Origin: Przewalskia tangutica
Taxonomy: Eukaryota > Streptophyta > Magnoliopsida > Solanales > Solanaceae
Length of the DNA: 64,000 nt
Direction: 5' to 3'
Assembly: GCA_029844215.1 (NCBI GenBank)
Contig: CM056726.1
Coordinates: forward strand, 75,445,548-75,509,547
In this document: one piece after another, positions 11,111 to 22,205 of the stretch
Position numbering within the stretch: the first letter of the stretch is position 1
Layout: each line of letters starts with the position of its first letter
Translations under genes and position numbers: made by a program
Notes under the pieces: generated by a model
Seen by the model: the letters and a program-made list of their open reading frames with translations, nothing else
What the model was told of the DNA's origin: nothing
Databases searched by the model: none

Positions 11111-11815
11111 TAGATACTGCGGGCGAGTGGCCAGCTTTGATCATGTGACGGTCTAGACAGATCTCATGATCTGATTTACGACCTTGTTGTCTTGGGGTTT
11201 TTAGTAGTCGGCTATGCCTCGCACTTACCGTACGGTTTTATGATGACTTTGAGGGCGTGAGTCCCTGACTTGACATGACTGTTTATTTATTGTGAACTGT
11301 AGTTTTGGTTATCATACATGTCTCCTGCTTTATATAGACTACTATGATTTCATTTACAGTATTTTTCAGTTTCACATACTTGGTACCTGTTGTACTGACC
11401 TCCTTCGGGGGGCTGCGTTCATGCCGCAGGTAAAGGTACTCCTACTGTTGATCCCCGTTCTTAGGATCACCGTTTCAGCGTTGGGAAAGCTCCGTTTCTC
11501 CGGAAGCTTAGCATTTTGGTATGGTCCCCTGTCGTTGTAAGATATTTGTATTCAGGGGTATGGCGGGGCCCTGTCCCGCCATTGTTGTTTTAAACTCTTA
11601 GAGGTCTGTAGACCTGTTGTAAGGTTGGGATGTAACTGTTCACTTTGGGGTATTTATATACATGTATGCCGAAAGGCAACTTTTTCCCAGAAACTGTGTC
11701 TTATTTATACTGTTTCATATTATGGTTGTTTTATTTTCCGCTGATTTCTCTGATGTATGACTACTTGGGTGCCCGGGTAAGGCACCAGCCACGGGCCCCG
11801 GAACGGGTCGTGACA

Positions 11816-13887
11816 ACTACGTACATTAAATTCCTTTTAGGAGATTCATTCCTTTTATAAAAGTCACCCGATACCCGTAGTATATAAAAATGTGTGACTT
11901 ATATCTTTTAAGTAAACCAAAACAACTTCCATACTTTCCTTTTTAAAACCAATTAAGGCAATACCATGCCTTCTTTTTAGACCAAAACGCTTCTCTTTTT
12001 AAAGTCAAGTTACCACATTAAAACCAATGATAAAACCCTTATTTTGTTCTCATAAAGTCGTTATAACCCAACTAGTGATAAAGTCTTTATGTTTTAAACC
12101 ATTTTAAGACAACACAATGCCCTTCTTTTCCCTAAAGTTCCAGTTTGCCTAATTTCAATTACGCAAGTCTCTTTTTAGAAAGTTTCATAGTTCAATGTCT
12201 TAATCTCTTTTTAAAACAATTGAGTAACATATGCCATAAAGTAGTAGGTTATTCTTGTTCATAATCAATCTTATTAAGCAGCCATGATCTAGAAAATGTA
12301 ATATCATTTTGTCTCATCTTAGCTTCTATGCAGATGGAGGTTTCTACTGGTTTTAATAATACTTCATTATTCAATACATTTTCCTTTATTAACGCTGCAG
12401 TGGTTTGTCGATACACATTCTGATTTTCGAAATCAGTAAAACATTATTCCTTTTTTAAAAACCACATACTCATTACTCACGAATGAGGTTTCACACAAAA
12501 CTTATATTAATTCACTTAAGTTAAGTCTCTTATCTTATAAGATCAAGTCTCTTAACTTCTAAAATTAGTAAACCATTTTCTTTACCTCACTTTAAGACGT
12601 TATACCTAACTCCCCATAAAGCTAGTATAACTCTTTTTAAAACCTTTTAAAAACCAAGTGTTACTCTTCTTTCAAAAATGGTTTCTTAACTCTTTTGAAA
12701 TACTTCAAGATTCTTATTATTCATGCTTAAGTCAAAAGACATTGCCGTACAACTACGTTCAATTAGCACACGTACGTCTACCGTACTATAAATTATTCAG
12801 GCTTAAGTCAAAAGACATTGTCGTACTATATATATCTTCCTTTAAAATATCATGCTCAAGAGTATAGGAAGAATCACATACCTCGCGACGATTTATCGAC
12901 TATAAGCAAAACGCTCCACGACTATAACCCGGCTAGCCTGGTCCACCTTCTAAGTAGCCCATTCTACTTGCAGAACATTCAACCAATAAAGGTTATCAGT
13001 CTACTGTATATACAGTCCTATGTAAGTACAATTTAACTTCTACTTATATTCTTCTGAAATGATTTCCGTTCAACCCTTTTCTGTAATATCCTTCTATTAC
13101 AGTTCAAATCACTTCTATGAATCTTATATTCATTTCTACACTACTACAGTATGTAATTTCCAATTACACTAGAAGGACAGTAGTATTTACCTCGATGAGC
13201 CCAAAATTATCCAAGTAAAAAGTCGCTCCTGAGCAACGTTTAGCTCCTACTCCGAGTGCTCCAATCCGCTCCAAACAACCCTTAGAAGTTCTACGCAACT
13301 TCTACTAAACACTTCAACCGACTATGAAGGTTTTCCTTAGGGTTTCGTTTAGTGGCTAAAGGAAAGTATAATAGTATTTTCCGGGCTTTTCGTATAAAGG
13401 GTACTTTGGAAAGTACTACAAGGTATTTGGCTAAAGTATTTTAGGCATTATAACAATACTTGTAGAATACATTTCTACCAAGGGGGGTAGTATTTCGACT
13501 AGCACAACTAGGCTAGGGGGTTGCTCTCGCCAGAGCTCAAAGGGAGGGTGTGGTGGACGAAAACAACAAGAGGGAGAGGGAGGGATTTTTCAAGACTTAG
13601 ACAATTTTTGGATGAATAAGTTCATCAACTTAGAGGGGTATTTATAGGTCAAGAAATGGCCAACCAATGGCCAAGATCTATCCAAGTGTAAGGAAAGTGT
13701 AAGGTCAAGATGAAGCCATGTGTTTGTGGGTCCCACTTGCTCATCAACTACACAAAATATCCTACCTAACCCTTGACCACAATATTTGCACAAAAAACGT
13801 GCCAACAATTCCCCTTTGGCCGTCCACTTCCTTCCAATGTGAGGGTGACACATGTCACCCTCCCGTTGGTCCAAAATGTTTCGTCTC
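11816..13887 (-). mobile_element. 3' LTR of element C, part 1 (interrupted on both sides)
   Basis: Nearly identical to 21054-22205 plus 31757-32640, the same stretch of C's 5' LTR, which identifies it. The left edge is cut by element E and the right edge by solo LTR I. The LTR terminus that should lie further left is absent. TATA box on the minus strand at 13639-13647. The right end carries GACACATGTC, a variant of the U3 palindrome, at about 13846-13855. Confidence 0.85.
13639..13647 (-). promoter_or_regulatory. LTR promoter TATA box (minus strand)
   Basis: TATTTATAG on the plus strand reads CTATAAATA on the minus strand, next to an inverted CCAAT block. Confidence 0.65.
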
Positions 13888-16800
13888 TGTCACGACCCGA
13901 ACCCGGGCCCGTGACTGGTGCCTTACCCCGGGCACCCAAGTAGACATACATCAGAGTAATCAGCGGAACATAAAGACAATACATTAAACCAGCGTAATAA
14001 GACAGTGAAATAAGAAGACAGGCTAACCAAAAACGGTTACCTTCAGTATATATATATAAATAACAATTTGAACACCGAACAGTTACATCCCATCCAACTC
14101 TGCCCACAACAGTACTACAGACCTCTAAGAATGACACGACAACAATGGAGGGACAGGGCCCCGCCAAACCCCTGAATGTAAACACTTACTACGACAGGGG
14201 ACTATACCACTGATAAGCCTCCGGAGAAATGGAGCTTCCCAAACGCTGAACTGTGACCCTGAGTTCTAGGATCAACGACTGGTGTACCTCAACCTGCGGC
14301 ATTAACGCAGCCCCCCGAAGGAGGTCAGTACAACAGGTACCAAGTATGTGAAACTGTAAAGTACTTAAATGAAAACATATCATTTTGAAATCAGTTTTGC
14401 AAGTATGTATGAAACAACGAGTAACCGCATAGTGCCATATCATAAACAAGAGCAACAATAGGTAAGCGTAATGTGTCCTTTCTAGGCTGCGAATGATCGA
14501 AGCGGGCCAATTGCGTAGTATCACCATGCAAGCCTAATCTCGACTCCGTAGTCGCATAGGCCACTCATATAGGCCCGCATAGGGTAAGTAACCCGCATCG
14601 AGGGTAGCTACTCCTCGGCATCGCCCCGACCCACCGTCCGCATGGCCACAGAGACCGCGCATGACCACAAGGGCAAACTAACCCGAACTCCGTAGTTCCG
14701 CATGGATCCCTTGGACCCGCATGAGGTATTCTCGAATCACGGTCCTGCATCACTGAGTCTACCCGCGTCGGAGGCGACTTAACCCCCGGTAATATGTCAA
14801 GAGGTGAGTGATATTATACTAACATAACAACTTATCGTTAAACAACATAAGCACAACAAGAATACTCTCTTACACAAACGTTACAAGACACTAACACACG
14901 TAGCATCCTAACATGTTTACTTATCAAATTAACAAGAAAGTATTACAAGGCTATAACAAACAATCACAATCAAGATATACACACAAGGTACATTCTAATA
15001 TATGATTAACCAGGTCGGGTATCTATTCCCAAAGTACTTCATACATTATCTTTTAAAAGATACGTTACGTTTACAAGGTCACACAATACCCGCAGTATAT
15101 GAAAATAGAGTGATTATCTTTTGAAGTAAATCAAAACACTTCTCTTCGTAAAATCAAGTAACAACATTCTCTTCCAAATGTTTCAAGTTTGCCTAATTTC
15201 AATTACTCAAGTTTCTCATTTTCGAAAGGTTTCGTAGTTCATAATTTTAATCACTTAATGATATAATTCTCCCTTAAAAGCAATTTGAGAAACATATGTC
15301 TGATACGGGAATAGGTTATTCTTGTTTATAACAATCTTATTTAAGCGTACGATCTAGGAAATGTAACATCATTTTGTCTCATCTTAGTTTCTATGCAGAT
15401 GGAAGTTTCTACCGTTTTACTAATACATTATTAGTCAAAACATTTCCCTTTATTAGCGCCGTGGTTTGTTCGATACTTATTCGATTTCCAAATCAAGAAA
15501 CATTATTGCTTTTTAAAATCAAGTACTCATTACTCGCGAATGAGGTTTTACAACATTTTTAACAAAATGTCAATTAACAAGTAAAACAAGTTAAGTCTCT
15601 TATCTTTTAAGATCAAGTCTGTTAACTTTTACAATCAATAAACCATTCATTTTACCATTCTTAATACGTTATACCTAACTTCCCATAAAGCTAGTATAAC
15701 TCTTATGTTTTCGAAACCAAGTATTATTCTTCTGTTAAAAATGAATCAGCATTCTTTTGAAATATTCCAAGATTCTTTATTATTACACATTAAGTCAGTT
15801 ATAAGTCAAATCGGTTACCTTTTAAAAACCACAAGTATTTTCTTACCTACATAAAGCTGTTATAACCAACTTCCCATAAAGCCGTTATAACACTTTATGT
15901 TTTAGACCAATCAAATACTTTTAACACATGTACGTCTACCGTACTACATAGTTACACACATATCATGCTAAAAGAGATAGGAAGAGGTTCACATACCTCG
16001 CGACGAGTATCGACTAATAGCAAAACGCTCCAAGTACTTCCAACCGTCGGCTACTCCTTAAGCCAAATAGATTGCGCCATACGCAGTACTTCAACCTATA
16101 AGGCCACAAGGCGCTTATTAATATTTAGATCTCTTCGTAGAACATTCTACGTAAAATTCGCACCTCCCCACACATGCAGAATCTCCTCGCTAACGGTAGG
16201 CTATCAAGCCAACCGGGGAGGTTTGCACGCCTAACGGACGTGTACGATTCTACTACACAAAGAATGCTACACAAGTCTACTGTAATACAGTCCTATGTAA
16301 TTACAGTTTAGTTCTCTTCTTTACATTCAGGCTTAAGTCGCAAGACATTGCCGTAAGTATTATTCAGGCTTAAGTCCAAAGACATTGCCGATAACAACGT
16401 TCAGGTCTATATATAGTATACTTCAACTATATATTCTAACAACATGTAATTTCCAATTACAATAGAAGGTCAAGAGTGTTTACCTCGATGAGCCCAAAAT
16501 TATCCGAGTTTAAATGTCGATCCTGAGCAAGGTTTAGCTCCAACTCCGTGCGCTCCAACCCGCTCTAAACCACCCTTAGAAGTTCTAACCAACTTCTACA
16601 TACTACTCCAACTAACTATGGAGATTTTCCTTAGGGTTCGGTTTTGTGACTGACGGGAAGTATAATAGTATAACTGGGCTTTTTGTAAAGGTATAACCTT
16701 AGAATACTACAAGGTATATGGCTAAGGTAATTTGGGCATTATAACAATACTTTTGAGAGTATTTCTACCAAGAGGGGGGGTGTATTATACGGGACAACTA

Positions 16801-17365
16801 GGCTAGGGGGGGTACCCCACGGCCACACTACTAGGAGGGGGGAGGGCTCTCGGCCAAGGGGGAGGGGGGAGGCTCTCGGCCGAACTCAACACAAAGGGGA
16901 GGGAGGAGGATTTTTAACACTTAGAAATATTTTAGGATGAAGAAGTCTTCAAAGGGGTGGGTATTTATAGGACAAGCCAAGGCCAACCAATGGCCAAGAT
17001 CTTGCCAAGTGCAAGGCAAGTGTAGGGCCAAGATTCACCCATGTGTCCTTAACCAACTAACACACAAAATATCCTACCTACTCCACTCTCAAAATCGTCC
17101 AAGAATCCGCCCCTTAAGTCCACCAATTGGAGGGTGACAAGTGTCGCCCTCCCGTTGGTCCAAAATGTTTCGTCTCTCGGAAAAATCCGCAAAAATTAAA
17201 AATGACATAGCCGGAATTTTCCCTACGAAAGCTGTGGAAACGTTTCGTCGAAAAACGACTCTAATCGGGTGTTGTGCACAAAGTGAAATCGTCCAAGCCT
17301 ATTTAAAAGTTCAAATTTTCTACGTACGTCCTTACGTACATACTATGGAAATACGGGGTATAACA
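13888..17365 (-). mobile_element. Solo LTR I (3478 bp) with target site duplication GTCTC
   Basis: Reads TGTCACGACC at 13888 and TATAACA at 17365 on the plus strand, so it is a full LTR in minus orientation. GTCTC occurs at 13883-13887 and again at 17366-17370, a perfect 5-bp duplication as made by gypsy integrases. No internal region or partner LTR is present, so the two LTRs of the original insertion recombined and deleted the body. Minus-strand TATA box at 16962-16970; ATGCGG-type array near 14545-14780; U5 stem-loops near 14146-14166 and 14290-14310. Confidence 0.92.
16962..16970 (-). promoter_or_regulatory. LTR promoter TATA box (minus strand)
   Basis: TATTTATAG on the plus strand, in solo LTR I. 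Confidence 0.65.
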
Positions 17366-17557
17366 GTCTCTCGGAAAAATCCGCAAAAATTATTAATGAC
17401 ATAGCCGTAATTTTCCCTACGAAAGCTGTGGAAACGTTTCGTCGAAAAACGACTCTAATCGGGTGTTGTGTACAAATTTCGAAACTTGCCTAACTTAAGG
17501 CTCAAATTTATATACGTACGCCCTCACGTACATACCCTGGAAATACGGGGTATAACA
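17366..17557 (-). mobile_element. 3' LTR of element C, part 2 (LTR start)
   Basis: The first 190 bases of the minus-strand LTR, ending TATAACA at 17557 next to the PPT. It continues part 1 across solo LTR I and matches 32660-32854 in C's 5' LTR almost base for base. Confidence 0.85.
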
Positions 17558-17595
17558 TTCTCCCCTCCTTAGAAACATTCGTCCCGAATGTTCCT
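17558..17595 (-). promoter_or_regulatory. PPT and adjoining hairpin of element C
   Basis: On the minus strand the PPT AAGGAGGGGAGAA occupies 17570-17558. The stem arms are 17585-17595 and 17571-17581 with a 3-nt loop. A second hairpin, AGTATAGT/ACTATACT, lies further upstream in the element at 17622-17644. Confidence 0.8.
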
Positions 17596-18559
17596 TCTAA
17601 GCCTCAAAACAAACATGCGCCAGTATAGTCTTCACTACTATACTTACGAGAACAATCCTGCCACACCTGGCCACAGAAACACCCGCGCAAATACTTACAT
17701 CCAAGTCCACGAGGAAACACCTCTAACATCACAAACTTTTGTCACTTTGCCGCGAGGTTCTAGTGTCACTTCGGCGACCCAACAATGGTACCGGACTGCA
17801 TGCGATCCCTGAGGTCTAAAATATACATCCTTCGCACCTTCTCCCTTCACAAGAAATGATCATATCTATGCTCGCAATACATGCTCGCCTCTACCCTTAC
17901 TCGTCGTACTCTTCTCGAACACTTGAACTCTTCTAGTATACGTACCACACTTCAGTCAACGCTTCTGTTTCCAACCCTTGGAGTCACTACCTCCAAACTT
18001 GGTCAACTTACTAACCTCGATTTCTTCTAGGGCCATTCTCGGCCTTCGCGAACTGATTTGGTCGAACATATCCACGAACTCATACGATGGTCATCTAAAC
18101 TTGGGCCTAGCACCCTCGTGACCCTACCACCTGGCAGGACCACCTCGAACTGACCCCACCCCAAACCGGGCTGCGGGTCGACCCGCGAACGGTCCTCAAC
18201 CCGACCCACAATCGCCCCAAACTCTTGTTCCCCGATCCGGAACAATCTTACCTATTCAAGTCCTGAAAGCTACCACTTTCATCACGCACAACCCAAGGAA
18301 AATTCCCACAATACATTTTACGCATACCAAGTATTTCAACAAAGACTAACCGTAAGAATCTCTTATTTAAGACGACCTTACATCTAAGGTCTCAACATGA
18401 AATATTCTAAGGTTCACACTTCCCATGCCCCCCCAAACTTATCCTTTCAACAACCAGGTTTTCTAACTCACAATTAACACAACGCTATCCGTACATAGCA
18501 CATAATAATAAGGTCATCATATCACGCATACAAATCTCTAGAGGGTTAAGGATATACCT

Positions 18560-19837
18560 GAAGCTACCGCTCCACTCTAATCATAGGCCTGCCCTGCAGG
18601 GCGCATAGCTGTAGAAGGCGATGAACCTGCCACTGATCCGGTAGGCTGCGCCAAGCTGCCGGTACCTCTCCTATAACGATCTCGTCACACACATGGCTCG
18701 GCGCAGTGAAACAAGCACCGATAAAAGACGACATTCCCCGGGATGATGTTTGCCATATCGTACACACTGAGGGGGACATGAATCCTGCTGGCTAGTACTT
18801 ACGTATACTGCGAACGAAGCCACGGAGCTCGACCCGGCTCGAATACCCCGAACGTCACGAAGGCGCGAGGACCACTCTGTCTTGGCGGAGGTACATAACT
18901 AACTTTCGCTTGGCGGTCCGCCTCGAAAGTTACCAAGGACCTGCTGTCCCGGCCTCTTCTCGCGATCTCGGTCATTTCGCCGACCTCTCCGTGCCTCACA
19001 TCCTAGTGCATGAGCTTTCATGCGGGCAATGTCCATGCCGGATGAAGAGCTACACCGTCAAGCCTCGCCAGTAATCATCTAGCCCAGTGACGTAGCGGTG
19101 TACTCTGTCCTCCATATCAGCTACTACAGCGGGGACATACCGAGCTAATGAGTCGAACTCCACATTGTACTCTCTAACCGTCCGCCCGTCCTGCCTCAAC
19201 GTCAGAAATCTGTCGGCCCGAGCCCTCCTCATCTGTGGAGGCAAGAAGTGTGCAAGAAATGCCTTTGAGAACTCGTCCCATATAGCCGAAGTGCATTCTC
19301 TCCCGGGACAGCTCACGAATCAAACTGCCGATCATTGCGGTATCACGCACCGATGCGAACCTAGGACCACCGACTCGGTATCCGATGCCTTGATCACTCT
19401 CATGACCAGAATCGCGGATGAACTCCTGCGGATCATCCTCGTGCCTCGACCCATAAAACTCGCGGGTTACACCTCGAGAAAATCCGTAGTCTCAAATATG
19501 CGCTCGGGGGTGAACTACGGGTGCTACTGGGACTGGAACTACTGCATCCAGCCTATCCTCATATCTGGCCACGACCCTGGCCAGTAACTGGGCCATCTCC
19601 TTGTACCCCATCTCATCTGCTCCAGGCTGTGGGACTGGAGGCTCAGGTACTGTAGTCTCAGCAGCCACTGCTGCGGCTCTAAACTCTGCTGGTGGCGTCG
19701 CGAAACCCGCCGTCGGAAGCACTGTCTCAGGTACTGACCGGGCCTGCGCCCTCGTACTCCTTTGTATCTCACTAACAGCTCCCTCGACTGCCTTGCCCAT
19801 CCGGGCCTGGGTTGCCTTACGCAGAGGCATAACTGGT
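18560..19837 (-). pseudogene. gag of element C (best preserved gag, but broken)
   Basis: Structural Gag protein. The probable start at 19837 gives MPLRKATQARMGKAVEG and an open stretch of 115 residues to 19492, rich in Ala, Pro and Val, with ADEMGYKEMAQLLARVVARY. A second open stretch (19316-19050) holds the capsid core: FSKAFLAHFLPPQMRRARAD, REYNVEFDSLARYVPAVVAD and MEDRVHRYVTGLDD. A third (18999-18799) has RRGRDSR. The stretches lie in different frames. The C-terminal part, to about 18560, aligns with the region before the zinc knuckle in G. It might have supplied Gag in the past, but the current copy cannot. Confidence 0.75.
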
Positions 19838-20021
19838 AAATGAAAGGAATACGTCAGAAGGGTCCAACTTATCACACAGCTCTAAGGCACGATCTCAGAA
19901 TGAGAAGAATGGAAACCAATCCTAAATGTCCTATAGCCTCCTGATTATAGATGTGGTGCACAACACACCGATAATCAAGACTCTACTAGACACGGTCTGT
20001 AGACACTTTCCGAGGACTAAT

Positions 20022-20039
20022 CGCTCACGATACCACTTT
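20022..20039 (-). promoter_or_regulatory. Primer binding site of element C
   Basis: On the minus strand, the LTR end TGACA is followed by AAAG and TGGTATCGTGAGCG. This resembles the plant initiator Met tRNA complement TGGTATCAGAGC except at the CAG, which is also altered in A and B. Confidence 0.7.
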
Positions 20040-22205
20040 TGTCACGACCGAACCGGGCGTGGTCGTGTCTTACCGGGCACCCTAGTGATACAACATCGGA
20101 GAAAACCGCGGAAATAAAACTTAAACATGTAAATAGACATGGATTAAGATGAAAGAAAATAGGCCAACCAAAGCGGTTGCCTTTCAACATAAATATATAT
20201 AAACATTTGAGCGATTACAAACCTTACAACCCCGGCAGTGCTACTGCACTCTAAGATTTATACAACAACTATGACGGACGGGGCCCGCCATACCCCGAAT
20301 GTACAAGGACCTACGCACTCGGGGTAACATACCAAAGATAAGCCTCCGAAGGCGGAGCTTCCACGACTGAAATGAGATCCTAAACGCGAGGATCGGCGGT
20401 AGATACTTACTGCGGCATGACGCGCACCCGAAGGAGTCGATAACAAGTACCAAGTATGTGAAACTGGAAAATACTGTAATGAAATCATAATAGTCGATAT
20501 AAAGAAGGAGACATGGATGAGAACCAAACTACAGTTCATAACAAAAAATCAGGTATGTCAAGTCAGGGACTGACGCCCTCAACGTCATCCCTGCGTACGT
20601 GGAACTTCTTCCTCACTGCCGGCAGTCTAGGTACAAATCATGTGATACGTATAACATGTCTCGGCCCATCTTATGGACCCAGTATAGAAACGTGTGGGAT
20701 ACATTCCCGGTTGAACCGGTAGTCGAGTGAAATACATTCCCGGATGAACCGGTAGTCGAGTGAAATACATTCCCGGATGAACCGGTAGTCGAGTGAAATA
20801 CATTCCCGGATGAACCGGTAGTCGAGTGAAATACATTCCCGGATAAACCGGTAGTCGAGTGAAATACATTCCCGGATGAACCGGTAGTCGAGTGAAATAC
20901 ATTCCCGGATGAACCGGTAGTCGAGTGAACACAGTTCTTGCACAACAAGGCTATCACACGTAACATGGTCAAGTTTCATAACAACAAGCATAGGCAAGTT
21001 ATACACAACTCAAGGTACTTTCATTTTGTGTCAAAGTCCGGATTTTAACCCTAAAGTACTACGTACGTTAAATTCCTTTTAGGAGATTCATTCCTTTTAT
21101 AAAAGTCACCCGATACCCGTAGTATATAAAAATGTGTGACTTGTATCTTTTAAGTAAACCAAAACAACTTCCATACTTTCCTTTTTAAAACCAATTAAGG
21201 CAATACCATGCCTTCTTTTTAGACCAAAACGCTTCTCTTTTTAAAGTCAAGTTACCACATTAAAACCAATGATAAAACCCTTCTTTTGTTCTCATAAAGT
21301 CGTTATAACCCAACCAATGATAAAGTCTTTATGTTTTAAACCATTTTAAGACAACACAATGCCCTTCTTTTCCCTAAAGTTCCAGTTTGCCTAATTTCAA
21401 TTACGCAAGTCTCTTTTTAGAAAGTTTCATAGTTCAATGTCTTAATCTCTTTTAAAACAATTGAGTAACATATGCCATAAAGTAGCAGTTATTCTTGTTC
21501 ATAATCAATCTTATTAAGCGACCATGATCTAGAAAATGTAATATCATTTTGTCTCATCTTAGCTTATGCAGATGGAGGTTTACTTGGTTTTAATAATACT
21601 TCATTATTCAATACATTTTCCTTTATTAACGCCGCGGTGGTTTGTCGATACACATTCGATTTTCAAATCGGAAACATTATTCCTTTTTTAAAAACCACAC
21701 ACTCATTACTCACGAATGAGGTTTCACACAAAACTTATATTAATTCACTTAAGTTAAGTCTCTTATCTTATAAGATCAAGTCTCTTAACTTCTAAAATTA
21801 GTAAACCATTTTCTTTACCTCACTTTAAGACGTTATACCTAACTCCCCATAAAGCTAGTATAACTCTTTTTAAAACCTTTTAAAAACCAAGTGTTACTCT
21901 TCTTTCAAAAATGGTTTCTTAACTCTTTTGAAATACTTCAAGATTCTTATTATTCAGGCTTAAGTCAAAAGACATTGCCGTACAACTACGTTCAATTAGC
22001 ACACGTACGTCTACCGTACTATAAATTATTCAGGCTTAAGTCAAAAGACATTGCCGTACTATATATATCTTCCTTTAAAATATCATGCTCAAGAGTATAG
22101 GAAGAATCACATACCTCGCGACGATTTATCGACTATAAGCAAAACGCTCCACGGCTATAACGGCTAGCACGGTCACCTTCTAAGTAGCCCATGCTACTTG
22201 CGAAC
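20040..22205 (-). mobile_element. 5' LTR of element C, part a
   Basis: Begins at the primer-site side with TGTCACGACC and runs to the insertion point of element B. The sequence resumes at 31757: the stretch CTTGCAGAACATTCAACC, intact in the sister LTR at 12950-12980, is split here between CTTGCGAAC and AGAACATTCAACC. It contains the 33-bp array at 20701-20931. Confidence 0.9.
20701..20931 (-). repeat. 33-bp minisatellite, seven copies, inside C's 5' LTR
   Basis: ACATTCCCGG starts recur at 20701, 20734, 20767, 20800, 20833, 20866 and 20899, exactly 33 bases apart. Copies are almost identical; the first has GTTGAA and the fifth GATAAA in place of GATGAA. Because 33 is a multiple of three, every frame stays open and gives meaningless repetitive ORFs. 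A single diverged piece of the unit (GTGTGAAATACATTCCC) occurs at about 39450-39467. Confidence 0.95.

Larger units (their letters stand above)
8351..11815 (+). mobile_element. 3' LTR of element E (3465 bp, long-U3 type)
   Basis: TGTTATACCCC to GGTCGTGACA. The U3 carries an extra distal block (about 8400-8720) with palindrome GACACGTGTC at 8678-8687, then the usual proximal block at about 8820-8890. TATA box at 9040-9048. U5 holds three tandem 37-bp units (9781-9895), an ATGCGG-rich array (about 10849-11110), and stem-loops at 11413-11429, 11560-11582 and 11768-11786. The right end abuts the interior of C's 3' LTR, so E was inserted there. The matching left junction is not present. Confidence 0.85.
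17558..20039 (-). mobile_element. Element C: internal region of a non-autonomous gypsy-derived element
   Basis: Reading leftwards from 20039: a primer binding site, gag, an unknown module (about 18560 down to 18050), a tail module with a hairpin, and the PPT. No RT or RNase H is present and I found no integrase remnant, unlike A, B, D and E. The 2.48-kb body between two LTRs of over 3 kb marks a non-autonomous element that kept gag. Confidence 0.85.

Noticed and set aside
20701..20931. CRISPR-like array of regular repeats
   Set aside because: Units are contiguous tandem copies with no unique spacers, and the setting is a plant LTR.
20613..21006. Three overlapping minus-strand open frames of 101-119 codons with perfect 11-residue repeats
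   Set aside because: They arise from the 33-bp tandem array, whose length is a multiple of three and keeps all frames open. No start context, no family, and the array lies inside an LTR.
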